Shown here piece by piece: positions 16,039-24,147 of a DNA stretch of 57,317 nucleotides; position 1 is the stretch's first letter; each line of letters starts with the position of its first letter. Source of the DNA: an uncultured Deefgea sp. (lineage in GTDB: Bacteria; Pseudomonadota; Gammaproteobacteria; Burkholderiales; Chitinibacteraceae). Under the pieces are notes generated by a model. The model saw only the letters and a list, made by a program, of their open reading frames with translations, ran no database searches and had not been told where the DNA came from. The translations under genes were made by a program, and so were the position numbers. The stretch spans positions 1 to 57,317 of the forward strand of contig NZ_CAMTIA010000018.1 of the NCBI RefSeq assembly GCF_947072475.1. Direction: 5' to 3'.

Positions 16039-18675
16039 TTATTTGCTAGCTTTGACTTCAGCGACTACGCCGTAAGTTTCTTTGTAGGCACGGCCGTAGT
16101 AGCTATCGATAAGCACTTGTTTAAGTTCGCTAATCAATGGGAAGCGTGGGTTAGCACCGGTACATTGGTCATCAAACGCTTCTTCGGCAATACGGTCAAC
16201 GCGGGCCATAAAGTCAGCTTCATTAACACCGGCGTCTTTGATCGACATTGGAATGTTCAATACTTGTTTGAGTTCATCCACCCAAGCAATCAAGCTTTCC
16301 ATTTTTTGGTCGTCATTTTTGCCAGCCAGACCCAAATGCTCAGCGATATCAGCATAACGGCACTTGGCTTGTGGACGATCGTATTGGCTAAATGCAGTTT
16401 GTTTAGTTGGAATGTCCACCGCATTGTAACGAATCACGTTGCTGATCAATAGGGCGTTGGCTAAGCCGTGCGCCAGATGGAATTCAGCACCCAATTTATG
16501 CGCCATTGAGTGACAAACACCCAAGAATGCATTGGCAAACGACATGCCGGCGATCGTTGCTGCATTGTGAACTTGTTCACGTGCCTTAGGGTCGTTCGCG
16601 CCATTGATGTATGACGATGGCAGGTATTGCTTGAGCAATTTGAGCGCTTGCAGAGCATGCGGATCAGAGAACTCATTGGCCAATACCGATACATACGCCT
16701 CAAGTGCATGGGTAACCGCATCAATCCCACCAAAAGCAGTCAACGATTTTGGCATGTTCATGACCAAGTTTGAATCGATGATGGCCATGTTTGGCGTGAG
16801 TTCGTAATCGGCGATTGGGTATTTCATGCCAGTGACTTCATCCGTCACCACGGCAAATGGCGTAACTTCTGAGCCAGTACCTGAAGTGGTTGGGATGGCA
16901 ATCAATTCAGCTTTAATGCCCATTTTTGGGAAGGTGTAGATGCGTTTACGGATGTCCATAAAGCGCAGCGCCAAATCTTCAAAATGAACTTCTGGGTGCT
17001 CGTACATTACCCACATGATTTTTGCTGCATCCATTGGCGAGCCGCCACCGAGCGCAATAATGACATCCGGTTTGAAGTTGTTGAGCATCGCCACACCTTT
17101 GCGAACAACGGCCAAGGTTGGGTCGGCTTCAACTTCGTGGAATACTTCAACTTCTAAGCCTTGTTGTTTTAGAACGCGGATGGTTTCGTCACACATGCCG
17201 TTATTGAACAAGAAATGATCGGTAACGATCGCTGCGCGTTTTTTGCTGCCGCCCAATTCTTTAAGCGCAATCGACAAGCTACCACGACGGAAGTAAATGC
17301 TTTTTGGAAGTTTGTGCCACAACATATTTTCAGCTCGCTTCGCAACAGTTTTCTTGTTGAGTAAGTGTTTTGGGCCTACGTTTTCAGAAATCGAATTGCC
17401 GCCCCATGAACCACAACCCAAAGTGAGCGATGGCGCTAATTTAAAGTTGTACAAGTCACCAATACCGCCTTGTGAAGAAGGGGTGTTGATCAAAATACGC
17501 GCGGTTTTCATTTTGTCGCCAAAGTAGGCGATGCGTTCGGCTTGCAAATCTTGGTCGGTGTAGAGTGACGAAGTGTGGCCAATGCCGCCCAAAGCGACCA
17601 AGGCTTCGGCTTTAGTTACTGCATCAAAGAAGTCTTTAGCGCGATACATTGCCAAGGTAGGGGAGAGCTTCTCGTGAGCGAATTCTTCTTCTTCGCCAAC
17701 CGAAGTTACTTCACCGATCAATACTTTGGTGTAAACCGGTACTTTAATACCGGCCATATCGGCAATTTTGATTGCGGATTGACCCACGATATTGGCGTTT
17801 AAGCCGCCATTCACCAAGATGACTTTACGCACCGCTTCGGTTTCTTTTTTGCTTAAGATGTAGCCGCCGTTTTGGTTAAAGCGCTCTTTAACTTGCTCGT
17901 AGATGCTATCCACCACGATGACAGACTGTTCTGAAGCGCAAACCACGCCATTGTCGAATGTTTTTGACATTAAGATTGAAGCGACTGCGCGTTTAATATC
18001 GGCAGTTTCATCAATAACCACTGGGGTATTGCCCGCACCAACACCAATAGCAGGCTTGCCAGAGCTATACGCCGCTTTAACCATACCTGGGCCGCCAGTA
18101 GCCAAGATTAAGTTCAAATCTGGGTGTTTCATTAAGTGGTTTGACAACTCAACCGTTGGCTCGTCGATCCAGCCAATAATGTCGCGTGGCGCACCAGCGG
18201 CAACAGCCGCTTCTAGGACGATGCGTGCCGCAGCGCAAGTTGATTTGCGAGCACGTGGATGTGGGCTAAATACGATACCGTTGCGAGTTTTCAAAGAAAT
18301 CAAAGCTTTGAAAATCGCGGTAGACGTTGGATTGGTCGTTGGTACGATGCCACAGATAATCCCGATTGGCTCGGCAATTGTCATGGTGCCGAAAGCATCA
18401 TCGGTAGACAAAATACCACAAGTCTTTTCGTCTTTGTAAGCATTGTAGATGTATTCAGAAGCAAAGTGATTTTTGATGACTTTGTCTTCAACAATCCCCA
18501 TGCCGGTTTCGGCAACGGCCATTTTAGACAATGGCAAGCGCGCATCGGCGGCGGCTAAGGCAGCAACACGGAAGATTTCATCGACTTGTTCTTGCGAATA
18601 AGTGGCAAACAATTGCTGCGCTTTTTTAACCCGAGCGACCAGTGCATCAAGTTCTTGTACATTAGTAACAGTCAT
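16039..18675 (-). CDS. adhE: Bifunctional acetaldehyde-CoA/alcohol dehydrogenase AdhE
   Basis: An 878-residue fusion close in length to the E. coli enzyme. The first about 440 residues are the aldehyde dehydrogenase, with the catalytic cysteine in 'DNGVVCASEQS'. After a linker the iron-dependent alcohol dehydrogenase follows, with 'GGGSPMDAAK' and the histidine-containing iron-binding segments ('HALEAYVS', 'CHSMAHKLGAEFHLAHG'). It reduces acetyl-CoA to ethanol during fermentation. The ATG at 18675 has a GGAG ribosome-binding site; the longer frame adds 20 unlike residues. It lies about 230 bases from the dif/prophage junction, and that gap should hold its promoter. No FNR or Rex box is clearly visible. 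Confidence 0.96.
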   Translation of the reverse strand: MTVTNVQELDALVARVKKAQQLFATYSQEQVDEIFRVAALAAADARLPLSKMAVAETGMGIVEDKVIKNHFASEYIYNAYKDEKTCGILSTDDAFGTMTIAEPIGIICGIVPTTNPTSTAIFKALISLKTRNGIVFSPHPRARKSTCAAARIVLEAAVAAGAPRDIIGWIDEPTVELSNHLMKHPDLNLILATGGPGMVKAAYSSGKPAIGVGAGNTPVVIDETADIKRAVASILMSKTFDNGVVCASEQSVIVVDSIYEQVKERFNQNGGYILSKKETEAVRKVILVNGGLNANIVGQSAIKIADMAGIKVPVYTKVLIGEVTSVGEEEEFAHEKLSPTLAMYRAKDFFDAVTKAEALVALGGIGHTSSLYTDQDLQAERIAYFGDKMKTARILINTPSSQGGIGDLYNFKLAPSLTLGCGSWGGNSISENVGPKHLLNKKTVAKRAENMLWHKLPKSIYFRRGSLSIALKELGGSKKRAAIVTDHFLFNNGMCDETIRVLKQQGLEVEVFHEVEADPTLAVVRKGVAMLNNFKPDVIIALGGGSPMDAAKIMWVMYEHPEVHFEDLALRFMDIRKRIYTFPKMGIKAELIAIPTTSGTGSEVTPFAVVTDEVTGMKYPIADYELTPNMAIIDSNLVMNMPKSLTAFGGIDAVTHALEAYVSVLANEFSDPHALQALKLLKQYLPSSYINGANDPKAREQVHNAATIAGMSFANAFLGVCHSMAHKLGAEFHLAHGLANALLISNVIRYNAVDIPTKQTAFSQYDRPQAKCRYADIAEHLGLAGKNDDQKMESLIAWVDELKQVLNIPMSIKDAGVNEADFMARVDRIAEEAFDDQCTGANPRFPLISELKQVLIDSYYGRAYKETYGVVAEVKASK

Positions 18676-18876
18676 TAGGATCTCCGTATATTTCAGTGAG
18701 TGTTGGTGTTTCTGTAAATTATGCACTGATTTCAATTACCAGGCAGTAAAGTATTGTCATGTCTGTTTTGCCATTAGTAGGCTACGGCTTAATTGCGCAA
18801 TACCTCTAAGTGGTTACGACATGAATCTCTATGTCGCTAGAGTAAACGGCAATTGAGTGGTGTTATTTGATATTTG

Positions 18877-19371
18877 TCATGTTTTTAACAGAGTAGCTAC
18901 TGATGTTCGCATAATGTATATTATGTAAAGTAAAGTAACCATCCAGCCAAAAACACCCCAAAATACACCCCCCACACTTGTGAGCACGGTTTTTGAAGCG
19001 TAAATCAGCGGGTTTAGACCGTTTTCGGCAACTGCATGTAAGCTTTGAGGGGCGATTGTTCCCCACATCCCGCCAATGAGCACTAGCACCACAATCAGCT
19101 TTTTGAAGTGCTCATTATAAAAATTTTGCCAGAAGTTCCTTTTGGCTTCGTTCTTCTCGCGCTCAAGTTCTGAGATTGCGATTACTTCCATTGGATTCAT
19201 TCCCAAGATCGTCGCCACCTTGCAGGCGCACCAGTTGTCCATCTGGCGTTTTCCTGTCCGGTAGTGACTAACTGCGGCGGTTGACGTTTCCAACGCCTTT
19301 GCTAATGCGTAATCGCTTTCAATGCCTAGTGCAGCTTTGCACTTCTGCATCAGCGTTTGCGTTGTTTCCAT
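18877..19371 (-). CDS. Membrane-anchored HTH phage repressor spanning the left att site
   Basis: A 164-residue protein. Residues about 10-65 form a helix-turn-helix ('YALAKALETSTAAVSHYRTGKRQM') of the Cro/C1 or DUF3693 type. Two hydrophobic segments follow (about 92-108 and 130-152). The position, divergent from the early phage genes over three palindromic operator sites, makes it the prophage repressor by inference. The dif-like core 18904-18931 encodes 'LYIIYIMRT', so the last residues come from host DNA. In the circular phage the frame would read on from 'LLYI' into a different 19-residue tail, MVLMYRTLAKVVYKPKPCI. The repressor tail is therefore predicted to change on integration. Confidence 0.75.
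   Translation of the reverse strand: METTQTLMQKCKAALGIESDYALAKALETSTAAVSHYRTGKRQMDNWCACKVATILGMNPMEVIAISELEREKNEAKRNFWQNFYNEHFKKLIVVLVLIGGMWGTIAPQSLHAVAENGLNPLIYASKTVLTSVGGVFWGVFGWMVTLLYIIYIMRTSVATLLKT
18904..18931. other. dif-like XerC/XerD site, left prophage junction (attL)
   Basis: XerC arm TGTTCGCATAA, centre TGTATA, XerD arm TTATGTAAAGT. The GCATAATGTATATTATGT core is identical to the E. coli dif core. dif resolves chromosome dimers and marks the terminus region. The site is repeated in diverged form at 26635-26662, which delimits the prophage. It also lies inside the 3' end of the repressor gene. Confidence 0.85.
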
Positions 19372-19382
19372 ATTTATTCTCA

Positions 19383-19485
19383 GTGTTAGATTTTTGTTTT
19401 GTTTAGTTTAACCGTCTATCCAGTGCTTGACATTGACTAACAGATGTTACATAGTCGCCCCAATAGCTAACAAGTGTTAGCTATT
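19383..19485. promoter_or_regulatory. Operator array CTAACA-N2-TGTTAG
   Basis: Two full copies, CTAACA-GA-TGTTAC (19437-19450) and CTAACA-AG-TGTTAG (19466-19479), and one half site GTGTTAG (19383-19389). The second copy is the centre of a perfect 24-base palindrome at 19462-19485. They lie between the divergent repressor gene and early genes, as expected for the repressor's own binding sites. Confidence 0.65.
19427..19455 (+). promoter_or_regulatory. Early phage promoter
   Basis: A perfect -35 TTGACA (19427-19432) and, 17 bases later, a -10 CATAGT (19450-19455) point rightward to the early genes. A TAACA-GA-TGTTA palindrome (19438-19449) fills the spacer, and a larger one lies over the start point, so repressor binding would block RNA polymerase. 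Confidence 0.65.
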
Positions 19486-19551
19486 TCTAGCAGATTTTCC
19501 AATTTAGATCAGAAGCTTTTAATGGCACGTATCACACAAGGAAAAATTTAA

Positions 19552-19773
19552 ATGTTAATGAATAACATGCTTACTATCGGAAAAGTTAAAGAAATGCGTA
19601 TGGATTCTGATGATGAATGCAATGTATTTCTTGATTGCGGCCTGCCCTTCGCTTGCCGCTCGCTGCATTTAATTTTGGCTGATGGCTCAATGGCCACGAT
19701 CACTTTTCATTTAAGTAATGAAGAATCCCTTAATCTTTGGAATCAGCGTCAATCAAAAGAGGCTGCCAAATGA
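19552..19773 (+). CDS. Early phage protein of unknown function
   Basis: A 73-residue soluble protein starting at ATG 19552 behind an AAGGAAAAA ribosome-binding site. It contains three cysteines and an acidic stretch (DSDDECNVFLDCG). It is the first gene of the early operon and overlaps the next gene by 4 bases (ATGA), so translation is likely coupled. No family recognised. Confidence 0.6.
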   Translation: MLMNNMLTIGKVKEMRMDSDDECNVFLDCGLPFACRSLHLILADGSMATITFHLSNEESLNLWNQRQSKEAAK

Positions 19774-20087
19774 TTTCAGAACTTCGCGCCTTTGTTTCTG
19801 CGGCAAATCACCGCGCCATTGCTAATTGTGTAACTGCTCAAGCTGGCGGCTCTTTACGGATTTACGAAAAGGGCAAATTGAATTCATTGCGTTTTAATTT
19901 AAGTGCAGTTAATCCAGATTTATTGCAGGTGACAATGATTTTTCATGAGCCTGTCTCTATTTATTCCCATGCAGTGGACGCTTTTACTTCTCGCGTTTCT
20001 CACGCCTTTCCAGATGACACCCACGGTTTAGCGATTGCACAAGAGATTCAATCTCAATTTTTCGCCACACAACCCAAATTAATTTAA
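19770..20087 (+). CDS. Early phage protein of unknown function
   Basis: A 105-residue soluble protein. Its ATG at 19770 overlaps the stop of the upstream gene. The start of the open frame lies upstream, but this ATG gives the tight ATGA coupling typical of phages. No membrane segment, no recognised motif. It belongs to the early block before Rep and could take part in replication. Confidence 0.6.
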   Translation: MISELRAFVSAANHRAIANCVTAQAGGSLRIYEKGKLNSLRFNLSAVNPDLLQVTMIFHEPVSIYSHAVDAFTSRVSHAFPDDTHGLAIAQEIQSQFFATQPKLI

Positions 20088-20100
20088 GGAAAAAATTCAA

Positions 20101-20427
20101 ATGCTAATGATGGTAACTGGTGCACGCCGTGGCTATGGCACTTCTAAAGCTGGCAAGCCTTTCGATATGAGCCAGATTTTTGTGCAAACGGCGCTGGCTG
20201 ATGCTGATTATGCGACCTCAAAACAAGAGGGCTTTGGTTTTGAGCAAACAGCTTTAGATTGCGTTCAATCTTTGCTGCAAAAAATGAAGCTGGCACAGCT
20301 CAAATTGCCGGCATTGCTAGAGCTTGAAATTGGCCACGAATTGCGGTTCGGCAAAATGCAAAGTCTTGTTGTTGATTACAAGTTAGTTGCAAATCCATCT
20401 ACTGGCGAGCTTCACGCTAAAAATTAA
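20101..20427 (+). CDS. Probable phage single-stranded DNA-binding protein (position-based)
   Basis: A 108-residue soluble protein, ATG 20101 behind an AAGGA ribosome-binding site. The place next to Rep and the size match the gene V type single-stranded DNA-binding protein that coats filamentous phage genomes. The 'TGARRGYGTSKAGKPFDMSQIFV' start with basic and aromatic residues and the repeated beta-prone pattern are compatible with an OB-like fold. No direct family match could be made by eye, so the function is inference. Confidence 0.5.
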   Translation: MLMMVTGARRGYGTSKAGKPFDMSQIFVQTALADADYATSKQEGFGFEQTALDCVQSLLQKMKLAQLKLPALLELEIGHELRFGKMQSLVVDYKLVANPSTGELHAKN

Positions 20428-20443
20428 GGCGGCATGTCACACA

Positions 20444-21589
20444 ATGATTGATTGGCTAACCCTCAAACTCGATAGATCGCTTGTACCGCAAGCGGTTTAT
20501 GACCGAGCGAAGAATCAAAACGGAATGGTGATGTGTATTACCCCTATTCCGCTGGATTCGCCTTGGTTGGACGGCGAAACGCTCGTTCATTCTGATGGTT
20601 CGTTAGACACGTCAACTTCTACGTACTCGGCGAATCACCGCACTGTGGTTAATGGTGACGGTGTGGTGATTTTTCGCGGCGTTGTGACTTGGGAAAAAAT
20701 CAGCAGGGAGTCGATTGGCTCGGATAGTCATCGGCTGGTTGTTGAGCCTGCCCCGCATGCGCTTTGGATCTACGGCAGCCCTGCCCGTGTATCTGAATTA
20801 AATAACGTTTTTGGCAAAGAATGTATTCGAGAGTGTGCGCTGGACATGATTAAGTTTGCAGCAAAACATCTCGAATGTATTTTACCTACGCGCCTTGAAT
20901 CTTGGGACGTAACCCGCGCCGACATTACGCAAAATTACGATTTAGGCTCTGCCGCTGAAGTCCGGCAAGCGCTGTCTTATCTTCGCCAGTCTGAAGGCGG
21001 ACGACTTCAAGTTAACACCAAAAGCGAAACGATTTATTGGGGTGCAAATTCAAGCCTACGCAAACTGAAGGCGTATCACAAAGGCCCTCATCTACAGAAG
21101 CAAGTTAAAAAAAATGAGGCTCAAGCTTCGCACGAAGAATTAGAGCTATCAAATCGACTACTACGCCTAGAACTCACACTGGCCAACCAATTTTGGCGCG
21201 AACGCTCAGCAAAGCCTTGGTTCGATTATGAACCGCACGAATTAGAGCAAATGCACCAGCACTATTTTGGTCAGGTTATCGGCAAAATGGAGATTACCGA
21301 AATGGAAGACATCCGCACGCCATTGATTGAAGCCGCTAACCGATTGGGCTTTTCCGATGGTCTTGGCCTTGCTGCTTATCGCACTTGGTGCCTGATTAAG
21401 TCCATGGGCTTTCGAGAGGCCGAAGATACATTGAGCCGCTCAACACTGACCCGCCATAAGGCGATCATGTTTGAAGCTGGCTTTACTTATGCCGACTTCC
21501 ACGCGCAAAACATTATCCCGTTCCGTCGTCGCACGATTGAATTGGGCTCGGCTGTGACTTCATGGGATGACATGAGACAGGCTGCATGA
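20444..21589 (+). CDS. Phage replication initiation protein, gene II/X family
   Basis: A 381-residue rolling-circle Rep. The start 'MIDWLTLKLD' and the central 'RLESWDVTRADITQNYDLGSAAEVRQAL' with 'LLRLELTLANQFWRERSAKPW' downstream match the gene II/X family of filamentous phages, in which a catalytic tyrosine nicks the plus strand origin. The nick site should lie in the noncoding region 26044-26634. ATG 20444 is used; AAGG about 15 bases upstream is a poor ribosome-binding site. Internal initiation could give an X-like C-terminal product. It overlaps the next gene by 4 bases. Confidence 0.85.
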   Translation: MIDWLTLKLDRSLVPQAVYDRAKNQNGMVMCITPIPLDSPWLDGETLVHSDGSLDTSTSTYSANHRTVVNGDGVVIFRGVVTWEKISRESIGSDSHRLVVEPAPHALWIYGSPARVSELNNVFGKECIRECALDMIKFAAKHLECILPTRLESWDVTRADITQNYDLGSAAEVRQALSYLRQSEGGRLQVNTKSETIYWGANSSLRKLKAYHKGPHLQKQVKKNEAQASHEELELSNRLLRLELTLANQFWRERSAKPWFDYEPHELEQMHQHYFGQVIGKMEITEMEDIRTPLIEAANRLGFSDGLGLAAYRTWCLIKSMGFREAEDTLSRSTLTRHKAIMFEAGFTYADFHAQNIIPFRRRTIELGSAVTSWDDMRQAA

Positions 21590-21828
21590 GTGAAGAAGTC
21601 ACGCAAGCCGAACTGGACGCCATTACCGACGATGAAATCAGGGTCTGGCTATATGCCGTAACCAAGATCACTGACGAAACTCGCCCAACAGTTCGCGAAG
21701 GCTACATCCGCAACTGGAACGTTAGGCAAAAAATTGTATGTGCCAAGCGTACCGGATTGTTTCAGGAGTTAGCGAAAAAGATTAAATGGATTATTTCTAT
21801 TTCGGATAGTTTGAAAACGGTTATTTAA
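21586..21828 (+). CDS. Phage protein of unknown function
   Basis: An 80-residue soluble protein starting in an ATGA overlap with the Rep stop. It has an acidic first half (EEVTQAELDAITDDEIRVW) and a basic second half with no membrane segment. No family recognised. It lies between Rep and the coat genes. Confidence 0.55.
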   Translation: MSEEVTQAELDAITDDEIRVWLYAVTKITDETRPTVREGYIRNWNVRQKIVCAKRTGLFQELAKKIKWIISISDSLKTVI

Positions 21829-21838
21829 GGAATGAATT

Positions 21839-22006
21839 ATGAATGCCTCAGCAGTTGACCCGTTTACCCCTGCTGATTGGGTATTAATTGGAATAGACCC
21901 GCAAACAATTGCATTGGTATTTGCTTGGGGTTTTGCTTCTGTCGTCTCGTTTTGGGCGATGGGTTATGTAATCGGTGTAGCAATTCAGCTTATCCGCAAA
22001 CTTTAA
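21839..22006 (+). CDS. Small hydrophobic phage protein, pVII/pIX-like
   Basis: A 55-residue protein starting at ATG 21839 behind AAGGA. Residues about 21-50 form one long hydrophobic segment ending in Arg-Lys, and the N-terminal half is short and polar. This size and shape fit the minor coat proteins pVII/pIX that cap the virion end assembled first. It lies directly before the major coat gene, as expected. Similarity to a named protein was not seen. Confidence 0.6.
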   Translation: MNASAVDPFTPADWVLIGIDPQTIALVFAWGFASVVSFWAMGYVIGVAIQLIRKL

Positions 22007-22024
22007 TCTCTAGGAGAGATAATC

Positions 22025-22243
22025 ATGAAATTTTTAAATCAAGCTAAACGTTTTGGCGCTGTTGTTGCTCTTGGTGCTTTAGCTACTCCAGCTTTTGCTG
22101 CTGGTGGTATTGGTGATATTTTTGCCGCTGTTGATCTTACAACCGTTGCCGCTTTTGTTATTGCAACAGGCGTTCTAATTGTCGGCGTTGCAATGGCCTT
22201 TAAAGGCATTGATCTGTCTAAACGCGCTGTTCGTAAAGCTTAA
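22025..22243 (+). CDS. Major coat protein (pVIII-like)
   Basis: A 72-residue precursor. A signal peptide (MKFLNQAKRFGAVVALGALATPAFA) ends in an AFA cleavage site and leaves a mature protein of about 47 residues: a short amphipathic N-terminus, one membrane helix (VAAFVIATGVLIVGVAMAF) and a basic C-terminus (KRAVRKA) to contact DNA. This is the classic pVIII architecture. A strong AGGAGAG ribosome-binding site fits high expression. Confidence 0.9.
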   Translation: MKFLNQAKRFGAVVALGALATPAFAAGGIGDIFAAVDLTTVAAFVIATGVLIVGVAMAFKGIDLSKRAVRKA

Positions 22244-22252
22244 GGTTTAGAC

Positions 22253-22345
22253 ATGATTACAAGCGCATTAGTAGCCCTTTTTTATTCTTCCGTTGCACTA
22301 ATCGGGGCTATTAGTGCGTTTGTGTTTGTTGGGTCTATAAAATGA
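22253..22345 (+). CDS. Tiny hydrophobic phage protein, pIX/pVII-like
   Basis: A 30-residue peptide (MITSALVALFYSSVALIG... to SIK) that is one membrane helix. ATG 22253; its TGA overlaps the start of the adsorption protein gene in an ATGA. Position and size suit a minor coat protein or a small assembly factor. The ribosome-binding site is weak (AAGGTTTAG), so the call rests on the overlap and context. Confidence 0.5.
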   Translation: MITSALVALFYSSVALIGAISAFVFVGSIK

Positions 22346-23625
22346 AGTTATTACTTGGTATATTTTTCTGTTTTACATCTTTTTATATTTCTCAAGCGCA
22401 GGCTAGACCTTTATCTTATACCTACTTTTCTGGCAGCATTAAAGTTTCTGATTATATTGCTTTTTCATTAGATGCCTGTAGAACATCATTAAATAACTGT
22501 GTAATTTCTGCTGATAGTTGTCCTTCTCGATTACCCTTAATTGGTCAAACTACTTATTGTCAAGTAAATACCAAGGGCAATTCAAAATCACCGCCTAATT
22601 CTTTATTAAATGGCCCTATATCAAATTTTTCTATTAAAGCTTCTGAAGCCCCACCTGATGATAAGTGTTTGGAAAAGGCTCAGCAGCCCGCTGGTAATAT
22701 TTATTCACAGGTTCACGGCGCACGTGATGAAAGTTTAACTCAACATGACCCGACTATCTTAGATAAAGAGGCCATGAAAAAACAACGTTCAGAATTAAAT
22801 TACACTTCTTGCATCAATGAATGTAAAGCCGTTGCGACTGGCGGCCCGATTCGTGAGGGTGGCTCTTTAACTTTTGGTTTTGAGGGTACGCATCAAGTAT
22901 ACGTATTAATTCCTGCAATTTATTCTGGTCAACAATGTGCTGAGTCCGACAGCAAAGAACCTTCTGCCGGAGGAACAAAGCCTTCTGATCCCAAAACATC
23001 AGCAAAACCACAATCACAGAATGATTGCCCTTCTGGCTCTACATTCGGCACAGTGAATGAAATCCCTTCTTGTGTAAAAAATGCCCCTAAGCCGGATACT
23101 GAGCCCTCTAAAGATGATGGGAAGCTTTGCATTTATAATTGTGATAAATGGGGCATTCCTTCTACTGACAAGCCTACCGATGGCGGCAATGGCAATCCTG
23201 ATTCGAAACCTTCGGGCGGCGGCGTGACGGGTGACGGTCAGCAAGATAAACCCATGACGGGTGGCGGCACGGCTGGCGAAAAAGTCGAAGCCAAGGATGA
23301 AGAAGGTAATGACGTTTCGGGTGATAACGCAGGCTTTGCCGATATTGAGCAAGATTCAATATATAAGTCAAAATATAAAGACGTTTCTTTCGGCAAGATT
23401 TGGACTGATAAAAAAGACGCCTTATTGCAAACGGGTTTTATTGCAGGCATTACCGAGTCATTCCCTACTTTTCAGAAAGGGGGCTCTATTCCGAGTTATT
23501 CCATTGATTTTTCTGCCCTTGGTCTCGGTCGCTCTAATCTTGAAATAGATCCACGCGTTTGGTTGTTTATTAAAGCCTGCATTATCTTAACCGCCTGCTT
23601 TACAGCTCGCAAAATCATTTGGTGA
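22342..23625 (+). CDS. pIII-like minor coat / adsorption protein
   Basis: A 427-residue exported protein. A signal peptide ends near 'SQAQA'. The first about 200 residues have many cysteines, likely a disulfide-rich receptor-binding domain. Residues about 205-330 are low-complexity Gly/Pro/Ser/Lys/Asp linkers (PSGGG, TGGGT). A membrane segment near the end (WLFIKACIILTACFTARKIIW) anchors it. This build and the place between coat genes and the pVI-like gene identify the pIII role; it somewhat resembles the TspB family of Neisseria filamentous phages. Confidence 0.8.
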   Translation: MKLLLGIFFCFTSFYISQAQARPLSYTYFSGSIKVSDYIAFSLDACRTSLNNCVISADSCPSRLPLIGQTTYCQVNTKGNSKSPPNSLLNGPISNFSIKASEAPPDDKCLEKAQQPAGNIYSQVHGARDESLTQHDPTILDKEAMKKQRSELNYTSCINECKAVATGGPIREGGSLTFGFEGTHQVYVLIPAIYSGQQCAESDSKEPSAGGTKPSDPKTSAKPQSQNDCPSGSTFGTVNEIPSCVKNAPKPDTEPSKDDGKLCIYNCDKWGIPSTDKPTDGGNGNPDSKPSGGGVTGDGQQDKPMTGGGTAGEKVEAKDEEGNDVSGDNAGFADIEQDSIYKSKYKDVSFGKIWTDKKDALLQTGFIAGITESFPTFQKGGSIPSYSIDFSALGLGRSNLEIDPRVWLFIKACIILTACFTARKIIW

Positions 23626-23629
23626 TTAA

Positions 23630-23977
23630 ATGGCAGCGCTTTTAATTCCGTTTTTGGTTGCCATTCTTGCAAAGTTTGTTGCGTTTGCTGGCTGGATTGC
23701 CGTATTGGCTACGATTGTTTTTGCTTGTTTTTGGCTGCTCGGCACCGACTTTGCTAAATGGGCTTTTGAGCAAATGCTGGATTTGCTTATTTTCATTTTA
23801 AAAGATGTTGAGATTGATTTTAAATTTCTCGATCCAAATCAATATGTAACGATTCCTCCCGAAGTAATGAATTTTATTGGTCTTTGTGGTTTGGATTCGG
23901 CAATGGCAATTATTTTAAGTGCAATCATTATTAAGATCACACTTCAATTAATACCGTTTACTCGTCTTGGTTCTTAA
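23630..23977 (+). CDS. DUF2523 family, pVI-like minor coat protein
   Basis: A 115-residue membrane protein with two or three hydrophobic helices (residues about 3-38 and 83-108) around a short polar loop. Size, topology and place between the adsorption protein and Zot match DUF2523 proteins, the usual pVI equivalents of inoviruses. It starts at ATG 23630, four bases after the previous stop. Confidence 0.8.
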   Translation: MAALLIPFLVAILAKFVAFAGWIAVLATIVFACFWLLGTDFAKWAFEQMLDLLIFILKDVEIDFKFLDPNQYVTIPPEVMNFIGLCGLDSAMAIILSAIIIKITLQLIPFTRLGS

Positions 23978-23997
23978 TTTTATAAAGGATTTATTTT

Positions 23998-24144
23998 ATG
24001 GCTATGGAATTGTTGGCTGATTTAGAAATTGCCTGTGAAGAAGGCGACCTTGAAACCGCTGAATTTATTTTAGAACAACTCGAAGAGCATGATGATTTAG
24101 ATATTGGTCACTGCATGTTTCAAGAAGCATTCCCACAAGGTTAA
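23998..24144 (+). CDS. Small acidic phage protein of unknown function
   Basis: A 48-residue, strongly acidic peptide (14 Glu/Asp in the first 39 residues) with no membrane segment. ATG 23998 has a good AAGGA ribosome-binding site, and the stop lies 3 bases before zot. Such a gene is not part of the standard inovirus set. It might regulate the adjacent Zot ATPase, but that is only a guess. Confidence 0.55.
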   Translation: MAMELLADLEIACEEGDLETAEFILEQLEEHDDLDIGHCMFQEAFPQG

Positions 24145-24147
24145 AAA

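Noticed and set aside
18818-18837. CGACAT/ATGTCG inverted repeat in the adhE upstream region as an FNR or Rex site
   Set aside because: It does not fit the FNR or Rex consensus; a six-base repeat alone is weak.
23014-23450. Antisense frames opposite the pIII-like gene
   Set aside because: Arise from the repetitive Gly/Pro/Lys linker codons; no start signals.
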